Shown here in pieces: positions 10,430 through 22,363 of a stretch of 64,000 nucleotides of DNA. A program made the translations under genes and the position numbers. Positions within the stretch are counted from its first letter, which is position 1; the number at the start of each line of letters is the position of its first letter. The DNA comes from Odontesthes bonariensis. Its lineage: Eukaryota > Chordata > Actinopteri > Atheriniformes > Atherinopsidae. The DNA is taken from assembly GCF_027942865.1 (NCBI RefSeq), contig NC_134509.1:34584197-34648196 (forward strand). The letters run 5' to 3'. The notes under the pieces were generated by a model. The model was not told the DNA's origin, searched no databases, and worked only from the letters and a program-made list of their open reading frames with translations.

Positions 10430-11612
10430 GGAACAATATCAGAGATGTGTGGTCAGGAATGAAGAAGATCACAGGCCTCAAGCAGAGGGAGGATCGGATG
10501 GATAGAAGTCTGGACAGAGCAAATGAGCTGAACACATTCTTCAACAGGTTCAGTTCAGGAACAAGCTCACCATCCTCCCCTCCTGTTCCCAGCCAAAGAG
10601 ACATCCCACCCTCCTCTGACCCACAGCTTTCCTGTAACATCTCCACCTCCACCTCAGTCATGGATTCTTCTGTTTCCACTAGTTTGTCTTCAACCAAATC
10701 AGGAGATGCTGCTGTCCCCTTTGCCTCCCCTCCCACTTTTCTGTTTCTAGAAGTCAGGTGAAGAGGCAGTTGGAGAGACTGAACCGGAACAAGGCTGCAG
10801 GTCCAGATGGTGTCAGCCCCCGAGTCCTGAAGGCCTGTGCAGAGCAGCTCTGTGGGATTCTGCAACACCTTTTCAACCTTAGCTTGACCCAAGAGAAGGT
10901 ACCACTGTTGTGGAAGACATCCTGTCTGGTTCCGGTACCAAAGAAAACTCACCCTTCAGTCATCAATTGACTACAGACCTGTTGCCCTGACATCCCACAT
11001 CATGAAGGTCCTGGAGAGACTCCTGTTGACCCACCTGTGTAAGCAAACCAGTACATATCAGGACCCCCTGCAGTTTGCTTATCGCCATGGAGTTGGAGTT
11101 GAAGACGCTATCATACACCTGCTTCAACAAACCCACTGTCATCTGGACAAAGCAGGCAGCACTGTGAGGATCATGTTCTTTGATTTCTCCAGTGCATTTA
11201 ACACAATTCAGCCTGATCTGCTTCGTCTGAAACTCCAGAAGACTCAGGTGGAGGCCTCAACAATCACCTGGATTAATGACTACCTGACAAACAGACCACA
11301 GTTTGTCAGACTAAAGAATTGTGTGTCTAACCAGGTGATCAGCAGCACAGGAGCACCACAGGAGCACCACAGGGGACTGTACTCTCACCATTCCTTTTCA
11401 CTCTGTACACTTCAGACTTCCAGTACAAGTCAGACTCCTGTCATCTACAGAAATATTCAGATGACTCTGCAGTTGTCGGGTGTATCAGAGATGGACAAGA
11501 CGCTGAGTACAGAGAGCTGGTGGACCGCTTTGTGGCATGGTGTGGGAACAATCATCTCATCTTGAATGTTAACAAAACAAAGGAGATGATTGTAGATTTC
11601 AGGAGAAAGTTG
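10430..11612 (+). pseudogene. Non-LTR retrotransposon (jockey-like LINE) reverse transcriptase fragment
   Basis: Frames 10,180-10,761, 10,758-10,970 and 11,002-11,565 are pieces of one protein. Recognisable blocks are NIRDVWSGMKKITG, LNRNKAAGPDGVSPRVLK, DYRPVALTSHIMKVLERL, the motif-A region IMFFDFSSAFNTIQP, and STGAPQ (motif B), then in another frame a YSDDSAVVG catalytic box (usually FADD) and IVDFRRK. Several frameshifts and a 9-10 bp repeat within the STGAPQ region break it. The 3' end is cut at 11,612, where an unrelated sequence begins. It would have copied its RNA into DNA at the target site. Confidence 0.85.
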
Positions 11613-11997
11613 CTTCTGTCGTGTTTTATTTGACATTTTGTACTGGATGTTCGTTGATATTACTCCGCCACCGCTAAGAAAATAGTGCGAGCATGAACGA
11701 GCTGCCAAATAAAACAGAACAGAAGCAACTTTTCGCAATGAAATTTGATATGGATTACCAGTGCACACCAGTAACCACTCCGGTGAGTTGATGATTTTGA
11801 AAACGGACGTTTATGGTGCTTTTACGGACCTTTTTGGACATGCACCATGATTGCCATTCTGAAGCAGGTTGAGAAGAATCAAAATTAGGCAAATACCGGA
11901 GACAGCAGTAAACTTCAAAAAAGCGGTGAGGGGGGTTCTAAAACATTGCAGACGACTCATAAATGAGGCTTAATGTTGAAAATACCGCAGTTCTCCT
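11613..11997. mobile_element. Right part of a TTAA-targeting MITE
   Basis: Ends in GCAGTTCTCCT followed by TTAA (11,998-12,001), after which the tandem array starts at the position where other repeat units read ATAGTTTAAGAG. The uninterrupted units therefore give the empty site. The left end is not found; it was probably lost at the LINE junction. No coding potential. Confidence 0.6.
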
Positions 11998-12195
11998 TTA
12001 AGAGTAATTATTGAGCCTGAATATCACAGCACCTCTGAACAAAGAAAGATAAAAAAAACAACTCATCTTATGAGGAAGTGGGGCTGACCCCGGTGTTGGG
12101 CAGGACATCTGCTTTTCAAGACTGTGATAGCTGATCAAAGGAAAAACCCACACACAGTCACATGTCAAAGTGGTCCTAAATATGACAGATCTTAA

Positions 12196-13478
12196 AGGAA
12201 CAGTTCACTATTTAAGACCTTGAGTCCCAGTTGCAGCTTGTTTATCAAGAATAAGAAATGAGGAGACCATTTTCACAACAATAGCTCATTTCCATCCATT
12301 TTGGCTGTTTTCGCTGGTCCATCCTGCTGCTACAGACAAGGTTCCATTGGGCACTCTGTTTAATGTCCTTAAAACAATACTAATGTTAATTTTAAAGAAA
12401 AGGTCAACTCACCGGGTGGTTAGTGGTATTAAAAAAAAAAATGTCGGCGCATTTTATGGTTTTCCATCCGTGTAATCCGTGTTCTTTGATGTTCAGGAAC
12501 TATTTTTAATGCTAAATCACGACGCACGTAAACATCCGCTCTATATTTGAGTCTAAAGGCTTGTGTATACTTCGCAGCAGTGTGTCGCAGTGAGCTTGTC
12601 GCAGACACGACGCAGTTATTTTTGATTTATGCCTACTTTTGAAGCGCTGTCTGCGCTATGTTAATCCCACGCCACAACGCAAGAGGGACAATCACGAACA
12701 AGCTAGGATTGTGGGTGTTACGGTTACGGAGGTCATTCAACAACAATGGCGACTGGACGAATGCACACTTTGATTGAGATGCAGCTGATCGATCTAGAAA
12801 TAGAAGAAATATTGCTTCTACTGGAGCTGGCAGAGAGGCGAAAGAATCGTCACGGTTAGCACGGTTAGCGTCACCAGCCGGTTAGCAAACCGGAAATACG
12901 CATAGTGTAGAGCGGATGTAGAGTTGACCAATCAGAGGCCTCCTTTCTCTCCTCCCTGCGGCGATGTCTGCGGCACTGTCTGCGGTGAGTTACAATTTGG
13001 GGAGGTGCACAAGAGTGTCTGCGTAAGGGGCGGGGGCATGTCTGCGTTAACTGCGACACACACGCAGACGACCTGGTTTCCGACCATAAATCAGCCTTGA
13101 GGCTCTAGCCCTGGCGCAGTGATCTGACAGTGAAAGTGAAAGTGAAAAGTCTTCCAAACGGAATACAATTGGATTACAAAATGCTAAATAAAGCAAGAAA
13201 TAACTTTTATTTCGCAACGCAATTTTTTTTGGGACACACAGGAACATCCACGAACCACCCGGTGAGTTGACCTTTTCTTTAAAATTAACATTAGTATTGT
13301 TTTAAGGACATTGAACAGAGTGCCCAATGGAACCCTGTTTGTAGCAGCAGGATGGAACAGCGAAAACAGCCAAAATGGATAGAAATGAGATATTGTTGTG
13401 AAAATGGTCTCCTCATTTCTTATTCTTGATAAACAAGCTGGAACTGGGACTCAAGGTCTTAAATAGTGAACTGTTCCT
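12196..13478. mobile_element. TTAA-targeting MITE with long inverted ends
   Basis: A 1,283-bp insertion in the first repeat unit, flanked by TTAA on both sides (12,192-12,195 and 13,479-13,482). Other units read GATCTTAAGCC at this place, which proves the empty site. The ends AGGAACAGTTCACTATTTAAG are inverted repeats extending about 225 bp. The middle (about 12,560-13,080) differs and contains a short reading frame starting MATGRMHTLIEMQ, possibly from a nested element. The target resembles that of piggyBac-like elements. Confidence 0.85.
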
Positions 13479-14454
13479 TTAAGCCTTTACTTTGAAATAA
13501 CTGGCCACTCTGTACCATAATCACTTACAGAAGCACATACAAGTAGTGTTCATTTTACTTGTGGTCTTGTTCACATGTAAACACAACACATTAGGATGGA
13601 ACTTTGTTGCTTCCTGTTTAGGTTTAGCCAATAACGCAGGGTTGGGACTTTAAAAATCCAGACTTATTAGCGAGGGTTAGGAAATGATCATGGTTAGGGG
13701 ACAAATGTAATCTTTTCACAGGGAGTTGGTACCTTATTTAGATAAAGGACAGTCTTTGAGTTTGGATTCAATTAAATTCAAACAAGAAAGAATGCCTCTC
13801 TGATCCCAAATTGAAAAAGATAACATTTCAGTTATTGCTTTTCCACAATTTACATATTACCTTTACATGTGACTATGTGTCCCAGCAGGAAGCTGAGGAC
13901 TTCTGTCCTGTGAATAGTTTTATCAGCTGTATAAATAAATATATATGATTTAATGTTCAACTCTTCATACCAATTTCTATGTGTAACTATAAAAATTATT
14001 GATTTATAAAAAAAAATTACACTGTTCTACACTAAGTCCAATTTGAGAAGTGCTAATGTTTGGATGCTGTTTTTTCTTTTTAAACAAGTTTAAACCTGAC
14101 TTCAGCATACTTTGCCTGTAAGCTGAAGGTGGGAAGTGTTTATTTCAGAGGTTTTTGGTCATTTGAATATGAGTGACTATGAACTTTTAAAAAATCTTCT
14201 GTGGAAACTTTAGAAAAGAGTGCAGACTTTGACATTTCTCAAACCTGATATTTTTCCTGTTGGAAGTATGTTGTTCCACTTTTCTGGGTTTCTGAGAGTG
14301 TTTTCTTCATGTTGGGATGCAACAAGTCCTCAGCAGAAGTTAGAATCTTCCACAACTGGTGGAGTGAAATGTGAAGAAAAAAAAGTTGTGTGGACTGATG
14401 GTGTTTATGTTTGTTTTTAAATGATGCTGTGATGATGCTTCTGAGGAGGGAACC

Positions 14455-14559
14455 ATGGCGATCATGGAATTCCTATGGGCTGTGGCCAGAAAGCTAAGAA
14501 TCCTCTCACGGAACTGCAAACTTAACCTGAAAGTCCTGCAGCTCGGAATCATAGTTTAA
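14455..14559 (+). CDS. Small 34-codon ORF repeated in each tandem unit
   Basis: Begins in a strong Kozak context (GGGAACCATGG) and reads MAIMEFLWAVARKLRILS, ending LQLGIIV and TAA. The same frame is intact at 15,727-15,831 and 19,284-19,388, and at 16,999 it is split by the Harbinger insertion. The whole repeat is equally conserved, so this is not evidence of selection. It may be chance. Confidence 0.2.
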   Translation: MAIMEFLWAVARKLRILSRNCKLNLKVLQLGIIV

Positions 14560-17261
14560 GAGTAATTATTGAGCCTGAATATCACAGCACCTCTGAGCAA
14601 AGAAAGATAAAAAAAAAAACTCATCTCATGAGGAAGTTGGGCTGACCCCGTTGTTGGGCAGGACACCTGCTTTTCAAGACTGTGATAGCTGATCAAAGGA
14701 AAAACCCACACACAGTCACATGTGAATGTGCTCCTAAATATGACAGATCTTAAGCCTTTACTTTGAAATAACTGGCCTCTCTGTACCATAATCACTTACA
14801 GACGCACATACAAGTAGTGTTCATTTTACTTGTGGTCTTGTTCACATGTAAACACAACACATTAGGATGGAACTTTGTCACTTCCTGTTTAGGTTTAGCC
14901 AATAACGCAGGGTATGGACTTTAAAAATCCAGACTTGTTAGCGAGGGTTAGGAAATGATCATGGTTAGGGGTCAAATGTAATCTTTTGACGGGGAGTTGG
15001 TACCTTATTTAGATAAAGGACAGTCTTTGAGTTAGGATTTAATTCAATTCAAACAAGAAAGAATGCCTTTATATTCCCAAATTGAAAAAGATAACATTTC
15101 AGTTATTGCTTTTCCACAATTTACATATTACCGTTACATGTGACTATGTGTCCCAGCAGGAAGCTGAGGACTTCTGTCCTGTGAATAGTTTTATCAGCTG
15201 TATAAATAAATATATATGATTTAATGTTCAACTCTTCATACCAATTTCTATGTGTAACTATAATAAAGATTGATTTATAAAAAAAAATGACACTGTTCTA
15301 CACTTAGTCCAATTTGAGAAGAGCTAATGTTTGGATGCTGTTTTTTCTTTTTAAACAAGTTTACACCTGACTTCAGCATACTTTGCCTGTAAGCTGAAGG
15401 TGGGAAGTGTTTATTTCAGAGGTTTTTGGTCATTTGAATATGAGTGACTATGAACTTTTTAAAAATCTTCTTAGTGGAAACTTTAGAAAAGAGTGCCGAC
15501 TTTGACATTTCTCAAACCTGATATTTTTCCTGTTGGAAGTATGTTGTTCCACTTTTCTGGGTTTCTGAGAGTGTTTTCTTCATGTTGGGATGCAACAAGT
15601 CCTCAGCAGAAGTTAGAATTTTCTAGAACTGGTGGAGTGAAATGTAAAGAAAAAAAGTTGTGTGGACTGATGGTGTTTATGTTTGTTTTTAAATGATGCT
15701 GTGATGATGCTTCTGAGGAGGGAACCATGGCGATCATGGAATTCCTATGGGCTGTGGCCAGAAAGCTAAGAATCCTCTCACGGAACTGCAAACTTAACCT
15801 GAAAGTCCTGCAGCTCGGAATCATAGTTTAAGAGTAATTATTGAGCCTGAATATCACAGCACCTCTGAGCAAAGAAAGATAAAAAAAAACTCATCTTATG
15901 AGTAAGTTGGGCTGACCCCGTTGTTGGGCAGGACACCTGCTTTTCAAGACTGTGATAGCTGATCAAAGGAAAAACCCACACACAGTCACATGTGAAAGTG
16001 CTCCTAAATATGACAGATCTTAAGCCTTTACTTTGAAATAACTGGCCTCTCTGTACCATAATCACTTACAGACGCACATACAAGTAGTGTTCATTTTACT
16101 TGTGGTCTTGTTCACATGTAAACACAACACATTAGGATGGAACTTTTTCACTTCCTGTTTAGGTTTAACCAATAACGCAGGGTTGGGACTTTAAAAATCC
16201 AGACTTATTAGTGAGGGTTAGGAAATGATCATGGTTAGGGGTCAAATGTAATCTTTTGACAGAGAGTTGGTACCTTATTTAGATAAAGGACAGTCTTTGA
16301 GTTAGGATTCAATTCAATTCAAACAAGAAAGAAAGCCTTTCTAATCTCAAATAGAAAAAGATAACATTTCAGTTATTGCTTTTCCACAATTTACATATTA
16401 CCTTTACATGTGACTATGTGTCCCAGCAGGAAGCTGAGGACTTCTGTCCTGTGAATAGTTTTATCAGCTGTATAGATAAATATATATGATTTAATGTTCA
16501 ACTCTTCATTCCAATTTCTATGTGTAACTATAAAAAAGATTGATTTATTAAAAAAAAATGACACTGTTCTACACTAAGTCCAATTTGAGAAGAGCTAATG
16601 TTTGGATGCTGTTTTTTCTTTTTAAACAAGTTTAAACCTGACTTCAGCATACTTTGCCTGTAAGCTGAAGGTGGGAAGTGTTTATTTCAGAGGTTTTTGG
16701 TCATTTGAATATGAGTGACTATGAACTTTTTAAAAATCTTCTTAGTGGAAACTTTAGAAAAGAGTGCAGACTTTGACATTTCTCAAACCTGATATTTTTC
16801 CTGTTGGAAGTATGTTGTTCCACTTTTCTGGGTTTCTGAGAGTGTTTTCTTCATGTTGGGATGCAACAAGTCCTCAGCAGAAGTTAGAATTTTCTAGAAC
16901 TGGTGGAGTGAAATGTGAAGAAAAAAAAGTTGTGTGGACTGATGGTGTTTATGTTTGTTTTTAAATGATGCTGTGATGATGCTTCTGAGGAGGGAACCAT
17001 GGCGATCATGGAATTCCTATGGGCTGTGGCCAGAAAGCTAAGAATCCTCTCACGGAACTGCAAACTTAGGCTACGTGCCCACGAAAACGCTCTGAAGCAT
17101 AAACGCAGATGTCCGTTTTTTTCTCCACAATTTATCTGCGTTCACACGAGCGTTTTGGGGTTGGATATCTGTCCATCCATGGGAACAGTGAAAACGTATA
17201 AAACTCATAAAACTGGCAGTTTCCCGATGTAGAATGCACGCACCGCGTCAGTTGGAAGAAA

Positions 17262-17555
17262 ATGGCAAAGCGCGGCGGCAACAACACTCCTTCTTACTTT
17301 GTTTGGACCGATGATGAGGTCCAGTTGCTCCTCAACATGACACAGGACTACAAAACCAGGAAGGCAGTGGAGAATGTCGATTGGGAGAGTATTCAAAACA
17401 AATATTTTGAAATATGGGAGTCGTTCATGGAGAACTACCCACTTAACGACCCAAAGTACCCTCATGCTAAGGACCAGGTTAGCAAAGTTCATGTCGCAAC
17501 GAAAATTAAAGCCGTGCGGATTAAATATAGGCAGGCTGTGGACACCCAGCGTTAA
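17262..17555 (+). CDS. Myb/SANT-like DNA-binding protein fragment of a Harbinger element
   Basis: 97 codons, start MAKRGGNNTPSYF. The part FVWTDDEVQLLLNMTQDYK with later W residues (VDWESI, EIWESF) and KVHVATKIKAVRIKYRQA is the pattern of the Myb-like protein that accompanies Harbinger transposases and helps them bind DNA. The usual protein is longer; here it ends shortly after the helix bundle. No other gene remains in the element. Confidence 0.65.
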   Translation: MAKRGGNNTPSYFVWTDDEVQLLLNMTQDYKTRKAVENVDWESIQNKYFEIWESFMENYPLNDPKYPHAKDQVSKVHVATKIKAVRIKYRQAVDTQR

Positions 17556-17735
17556 TAATGTCCAATAAACGCTGATATCGTCTCATATGATTTAAGTGAC
17601 TCTCGGTCAAGAGTCTCGCTATTTGTTGGCATGATTCATTCATGGTATTTAACGTGGCTACTGCTAAACGTTCATCCATATTGTATACCAGGCTCAAATT
17701 TGCCGCTAGAACGTCAGTTGGCTACTTCCAGACAG

Positions 17736-17870
17736 CAACTGACAGCATCTGGAAGCAGAGCCGTTTATATATAAACGGCTCTGCTTCCAGATGCTGTCAG
17801 TTGTCAGCTGGTACTGACAACTGACAGCTTTCTGCACGCTGACAGCTGTCAGCTGTCAGCGTGCAGAAAG
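17736..17870. repeat. Cluster of perfect palindromes
   Basis: 17,736-17,803 is a perfect 68-bp palindrome (34-bp arms, no spacer) centred on TATATA. 17,828-17,870 is a 43-bp palindrome with one central base. Between them CTGTCAGTTGTCAG and CTGACAACTGACAG form a third inverted pair. Together they could extrude as cruciforms or fold as hairpins in RNA. Confidence 0.9.
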
Positions 17871-20246
17871 AAACGTGTGCAAAAAACGCACTTCTGCGTT
17901 TTGAACTGTTCATACGGCGATGAGAGGTTGGATCGTTTTCAAGATCTCCACTCTGGAGGGCGTTTGCGTTTTCTCCGTTTTGAACTCCTAAAAACGCCGT
18001 CGCCGTGTGAAAGATAGGCACATCTGTGGAAATGTTCTGCGTTTATCTGTCGTTATCGTTGTCGTGGGCACGTAGCCTTAGCCTGAAAGTCCTTCAGCTC
18101 AGAATCATAGTTTAAGAGTAATTATTGAGCCTGAATATCACAGCACCTCTGAGCAAAGAAAGATAAAAAAAGAAACTCATCTTATGAGTAAGTTGGGCTG
18201 ACCCCGTTGTTGGGCAGGACACCTGCTTTTCAAGACTGTGATAGCTGATCAAAGGAAAAACCCACACACAGTCACATGTGAAAGTGCTCCTAAATATGAC
18301 AGATCTTAAGCCTTTATTTTGAAATAACTGGCCTCTCTGTACCATAATCACTTACAGACGCACATACAAGTAATGTTCATTTTACTTGTGGTCTTGTTCA
18401 CATGTAAACACAACACATTAGGATGGAACTTTGTCACTTCCTGTTTAGGTTTAGCCAATAACGCAGGGTTGGGACTTTAAAAATCCAGACTTATTAGTGA
18501 GGGTTAGGAAATGATCATGGTTAGGGGTCAAATGTAATCTTTTGACAGAGAGTTGGTACCTTATTTAGATAAAGGACAGTCTTTGAGTTAGGATTCAATT
18601 CAATTCAAACAAGAAAGAATGCCTTTCTAATCTCAAATAGAAAAAGATAACATTTCAGTTATTGCTTTTCCACAATTTACATATTACCTTTACATGTGAC
18701 TATGTGTCCCAGCAGGAAGCTGAGGACTTCTGTCCTGTGAATAGTTTTATCAGCTGTATAAATAAATATATATGATTTAATGTTCAACTCTTCATTCCAA
18801 TTTCTATGTGTAACTATAATAAAGATAGATTTATAAAAAAAAAATGACACTGTTCTACACTAAGTCCAATTTGAGAAGAGATAATGTTTGGATGCTGTTT
18901 TTTCTTTTTAAACAAGTTTAAACCTGACTTCAGCATACTTTGCCTGTAAGCTGAGAGTGGGAAGTGTTTATTTCAGAGGTTTTTGGTCATTTGAATATGA
19001 GTGACTATAAACTTTTTAAAAATCTTCTTAGTGGAAACTTTAGAAAAGAGTGCAGACTTTGACATTTCTCAAACCTGATATTTTTCCTGTTGGAAGTATG
19101 TTGTTCCACTTTTCTGGGTTTCTGAGAGTGTTTTCTTCATGTTGGGATGCAACAATTCCTCAGCAGAAGTTAGAATCTTCTAGAACTGGTGGAGTGAAAT
19201 GTAAAGAAAAAAGGTTGTGTGGACTGATGGTGTTTATGTTTGTTTTTAAATGATGCTGTGATGATGCTTCTGAGGAGGGAACCATGGCGATCATGGAATT
19301 CCTATGGGCTGTGGCCAGAAAGCTAAGAATCCTCTCACGGAACTGCAAACTTAGCCTGAAAGTCCTGCAGCTCGGAATCATAGTTTAAGAGTAATTATTG
19401 AGCCTGAATATCACAGCACCTCTGAGCAAAGAAAGATAAAAAAAAAACTCATCTTATGAGTAAGTTGGGCTGACCCCGTTGTTGGGCAGGACACCTGCTT
19501 TTCAAGACTGTGATAGCTGATCAAAGGAAAAACCCACACACAGTCACATGTGAAAGTGCTCCTAAATATGACAGATCTTAAGCCTTTACTTTGAAATAAC
19601 TGGCCTCTCTGTACCATAATCACTTACAGACGCACATACAAGTAGTGTTCATTTTACTTGTGGTCTTGTTCACATGTAAACACAACACATTAGGATGGAA
19701 CTTTTTCACTTCCTGTTTAGGTTTAGCCAATAGCGCAGGGTTGGGACTTTAAAAATCCAGACTTATTAGTGAGGGTTAGGCAAGGGCGTAACTTTGGGTC
19801 TACCATTGGGGGGGTTAAACTCGCGGCATATTTATTTAATCATTTTCTTGCTTTCTAATTTGCCATTCCTGTGTTAGAAATACATTGTGATACTTTTACT
19901 GATTCAGGCTACTTAATGTAAATGCAGCTGTTCACTTGACTATTTATGCCATAATGACACAGTAGTTAAATTCAGTGTTTAAGCACTAGCCAACAGTGGC
20001 AGCTTACAAGAACTTAAAGATTAATCAATTTCATCACTGTATTGGCACCTACATGCAGTAAATGTATTATGCACAATGCAACTCTCAATACATCACACAA
20101 TACAGGGTGGCACACTGGAGTGCAGCTTGCACCTTTTATTCTGAACTGATTTCACATATTGGTGGTTATCACCAAATCTCACCATCCACTAACGAAATCT
20201 AAACAAAAGCATGTAAATACAAAAGACGGTCTACCTGTAAATCACA

Positions 20247-21235
20247 TTTTAAGGTATGTTACAACATATTAGGCTGCAACTTAACACACATACCATTCAG
20301 ATAAAAGCACCAAACACCTGTTTGCGTCTTGGTGTATGTCACACTTAGAGAACGGAGGACGCAGATGCAGGAGATGTAATTCCAAAGCTTTATTAGGAAT
20401 GGCAGAAGCTTCAACAAGTTCCTCTAGAGAGAAGCTAATCAGGTTATGAAATATTATTCTAATAATATACTTTTCCAAAATGGAAAAGTATATCTATATA
20501 TAAAATTTATCAAACTCAAAATCACTCCTCTAATGGAGGAAAAAACAAAGATCTATGAAACTTTATGATTAACTAAGGATCACTCCTGCTGCGGAGGAAA
20601 AAACAAAACGCCTATCCTATAAATCGGAGGAAATACTCTATGATAAATTTACAAACAAAATCCACTCCAACTAGGAGGATAAAACAAGATGGCTATAAAC
20701 AAAACTAACACTGTAACTCTTACAGGTTCTAATTTATCAAAATTCAACTAGGAGAAACAAAAACGCTCTTTCGAGGATAAATACCACTTGGTAAACTTGG
20801 AAACAGGGCTTGGATTTCAGGCTTGGAAAAAGGCGAGGATGATGCACTTCATTCGGACAGATACAACACACTGGCACAAGACAGGGGGAGACGCAGACTC
20901 TTAAGCCCACCGGGGTAATGGGAAACAGGTGGATTAATTCATACGACAATCAGACTGGAGCACGAGAGGAAAGGCAAGTGACCTGAAACGAGAGGGAAGT
21001 TAATCTTTCAAAATAAAACAGGAAATGACGAAACAATACATGAAACAAGACAAAAACCCAACTTGACCTCACCGCGGTGTGACAGTGTAAAAGAAAGGAA
21101 AGAAAGGAACTTTATACACACTGACTTCTTAGTTTCTTAGTCTTCATTTTAAGGTATGTTACAACATATTAGGCTGCAACTTAACACACATACCATTCAG
21201 ATAAAAGCACCAAACACCTGTTTGCGTCTCGGTGT
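20247..21235. repeat. Direct duplication of about 89 bp flanking an LTR insertion
   Basis: 20,247-20,335 and 21,147-21,235 are nearly identical (starting ATTTTAAGGTATGTTACAAC, ending TTTGCGTCTYGGTGTA). Between them lies the LTR (20,337-21,084). After the LTR the sequence repeats the following part of the hAT 3' region. A tandem duplication of the hAT end happened, and an LTR entered one copy. Confidence 0.8.
20337..21084 (-). mobile_element. Solo LTR
   Basis: 748 bp with ends TGTCACAC and GTGTGACA and a 5-bp target duplication GTGTA (20,332-20,336; 21,085-21,089). On the minus strand it reads as an LTR: promoter-like CTTAAGAGTC region, then an AATAAAGC polyadenylation signal. No internal genes. 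Confidence 0.75.
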
Positions 21236-21470
21236 AAAAGAAAGGAACTGTGTACACACTGACTTCTTAGTTAAGAGGTCCAATTTGTCCTGATGGATGT
21301 GACACACTGCAACATGGTTCAGCCTCTGCTGTGTCATAGTTGTGCGCAACCAGGTCTTTAATCGTCTAAGAGCACTAAAGCTCCTCTCTGCCTCAGAGGA
21401 CGAGACTGGTACCACAAGGAGTAATCTGATCAGAGTTTCAACTTCAGTAAATAAGCCTCGCACCTCTATT
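21197..21470 (-). pseudogene. hAT transposase C-terminal dimerisation domain
   Basis: Reads EVRGLFTEVETLIRLLLVVP, then SSSEAERSFSALRRLKTWLR, then TTMTQQRLNHVAVCHIHQ: the hAT dimerisation domain of the TTF-finger/ZMYM1-like family. Its upstream coding continues at 24,307 on the far side of the ISL2EU-like insertion. Confidence 0.85.
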
Positions 21471-21521
21471 GAGCTCCTGCGGTCACGTGACTTTTGGTTT
21501 TCAGCCGCCATTTTGGCAGTA

Positions 21522-21876
21522 AACATGACGACCGGCACCAGCGTTCAAGATTTCCTACCGAGCGAGTATACGTGTCAATTTAATTCAAGTGAAATTCGGC
21601 TTTATACTACAAAATTACAAAGATTAAACATAAGCGACCCATATGCTGTTAGGCAAATGGTTTTCTGCACCAAAACGAGTAACTGCAAGCACTGATCCCC
21701 AGCAACAGTGGTGCTACTGCCGTGCACCTGCGGCAGGAAACATGCTTGTCTGCGCTTCAGGGTTCTGTGCCGTGAAGAGGTTCCACCAAACCTGCCTTAA
21801 GATGAAAAGGGTACCGAAACAGTGGGTGTGTCCTAGCTGTAGGAAACTAATCAATGCCCCCCAAAAAAAAAATTAA
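21522..21876 (+). pseudogene. Second gene of the ISL2EU-like element, deleted; PHD-like finger remains
   Basis: Starts MTTGTSVQDFLPSEYTC just inside the left end. It changes frame after DPYAV and ends with a PHD-like finger (WCYCRAPAAGNMLVC, then FHQTCLKM, then WVCPSCRKL). ISL2EU elements are known to have a second ORF with a YqaJ-type nuclease. That domain is absent here, which fits an internal deletion joining the N- and C-terminal parts. This reading is inference from the layout. Confidence 0.5.
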
Positions 21877-22363
21877 TTACTTAGTCTTACTTACGAAAGG
21901 TGTGTGTGTGTGTGTACTGTGCGCATCCAATACTGTGTTAATCTACCTGTACTGTACTACCTGTTCAGTGAATACTTGAATCCTGCACCTGTAACTGAAA
22001 GCCATCACTTGATTGTATATTTTATATTTTTCTCTATATATTTTTTATCACATTAGTCATACTGTTAATATATCTTTACTTTTGTGGGCATCTGAGGGTT
22101 GCTTCCAAACAACTTGTCATTGTATTTATATAGTGACAATAAAGCGCTACTACTACTTCTAAATGTGTGAATGTTAATTAACTGATATTTTATTGTAAAG
22201 TATTTAACTGTTAAGCCAATGTTATTGTCTTCTGTGTCTGTAGCAGTATCTGTAGCGCTCTTAAAACATGGATAGGTCACTCAAATCTAGTGAGTGAGAA
22301 AAATAGTCACAACAAAAGTTAGAAGCAAATCAAAAAGGTTTATTTTCTGTTGACACAAATTCA

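Larger units (their letters stand above)
17069..18077 (+). mobile_element. PIF/Harbinger-type non-autonomous element
   Basis: A 1,009-bp insertion with inverted ends GGCTACGTGCCCACGA and TCGTGGGCACGTAGCC, flanked by TTA (17,066-17,068; 18,078-18,080). Intact units read GCAAACTTAGCCTG, giving the empty site. The 3-bp TTA duplication and the Myb-like ORF fit PIF/Harbinger. There is no DDE transposase. Confidence 0.85.
12002..19782. repeat. Array of 1.27 kb tandem repeats
   Basis: Units start (AGTAATTATTGAGCC) at 12,003, 14,561, 15,833, 18,118 and 19,393. The net period is about 1,272 bp once the insertions at 12,196-13,478 and 17,069-18,077 are removed. The last unit is cut at 19,782 by a hAT insertion and resumes at 26,358. 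Units differ by only a few percent, mainly substitutions and poly-A length changes. Each unit contains an intact 34-codon frame (see separate entry). I find no satellite or gene family that I recognise. Confidence 0.9.

Noticed and set aside
14220..14420. 66-codon frame QTLTFLKPDIFPVG... in each tandem unit, and minus-strand frames in the same units
   Set aside because: They have no domain or splice signals, and their repetition only reflects the tandem array. Copies differ in their C-terminal ends through frameshifts.
14430..14460. Possible C/D-box snoRNA (TGATGAT and CTGA) in the tandem units
   Set aside because: The boxes are only three bases apart, and no terminal stem or second box pair is present.
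12002..19782. CRISPR-like or satellite centromere array
   Set aside because: The units are 1.27 kb, contiguous and without spacers. They are too long and too few for a typical centromeric satellite, and the genome is eukaryotic.
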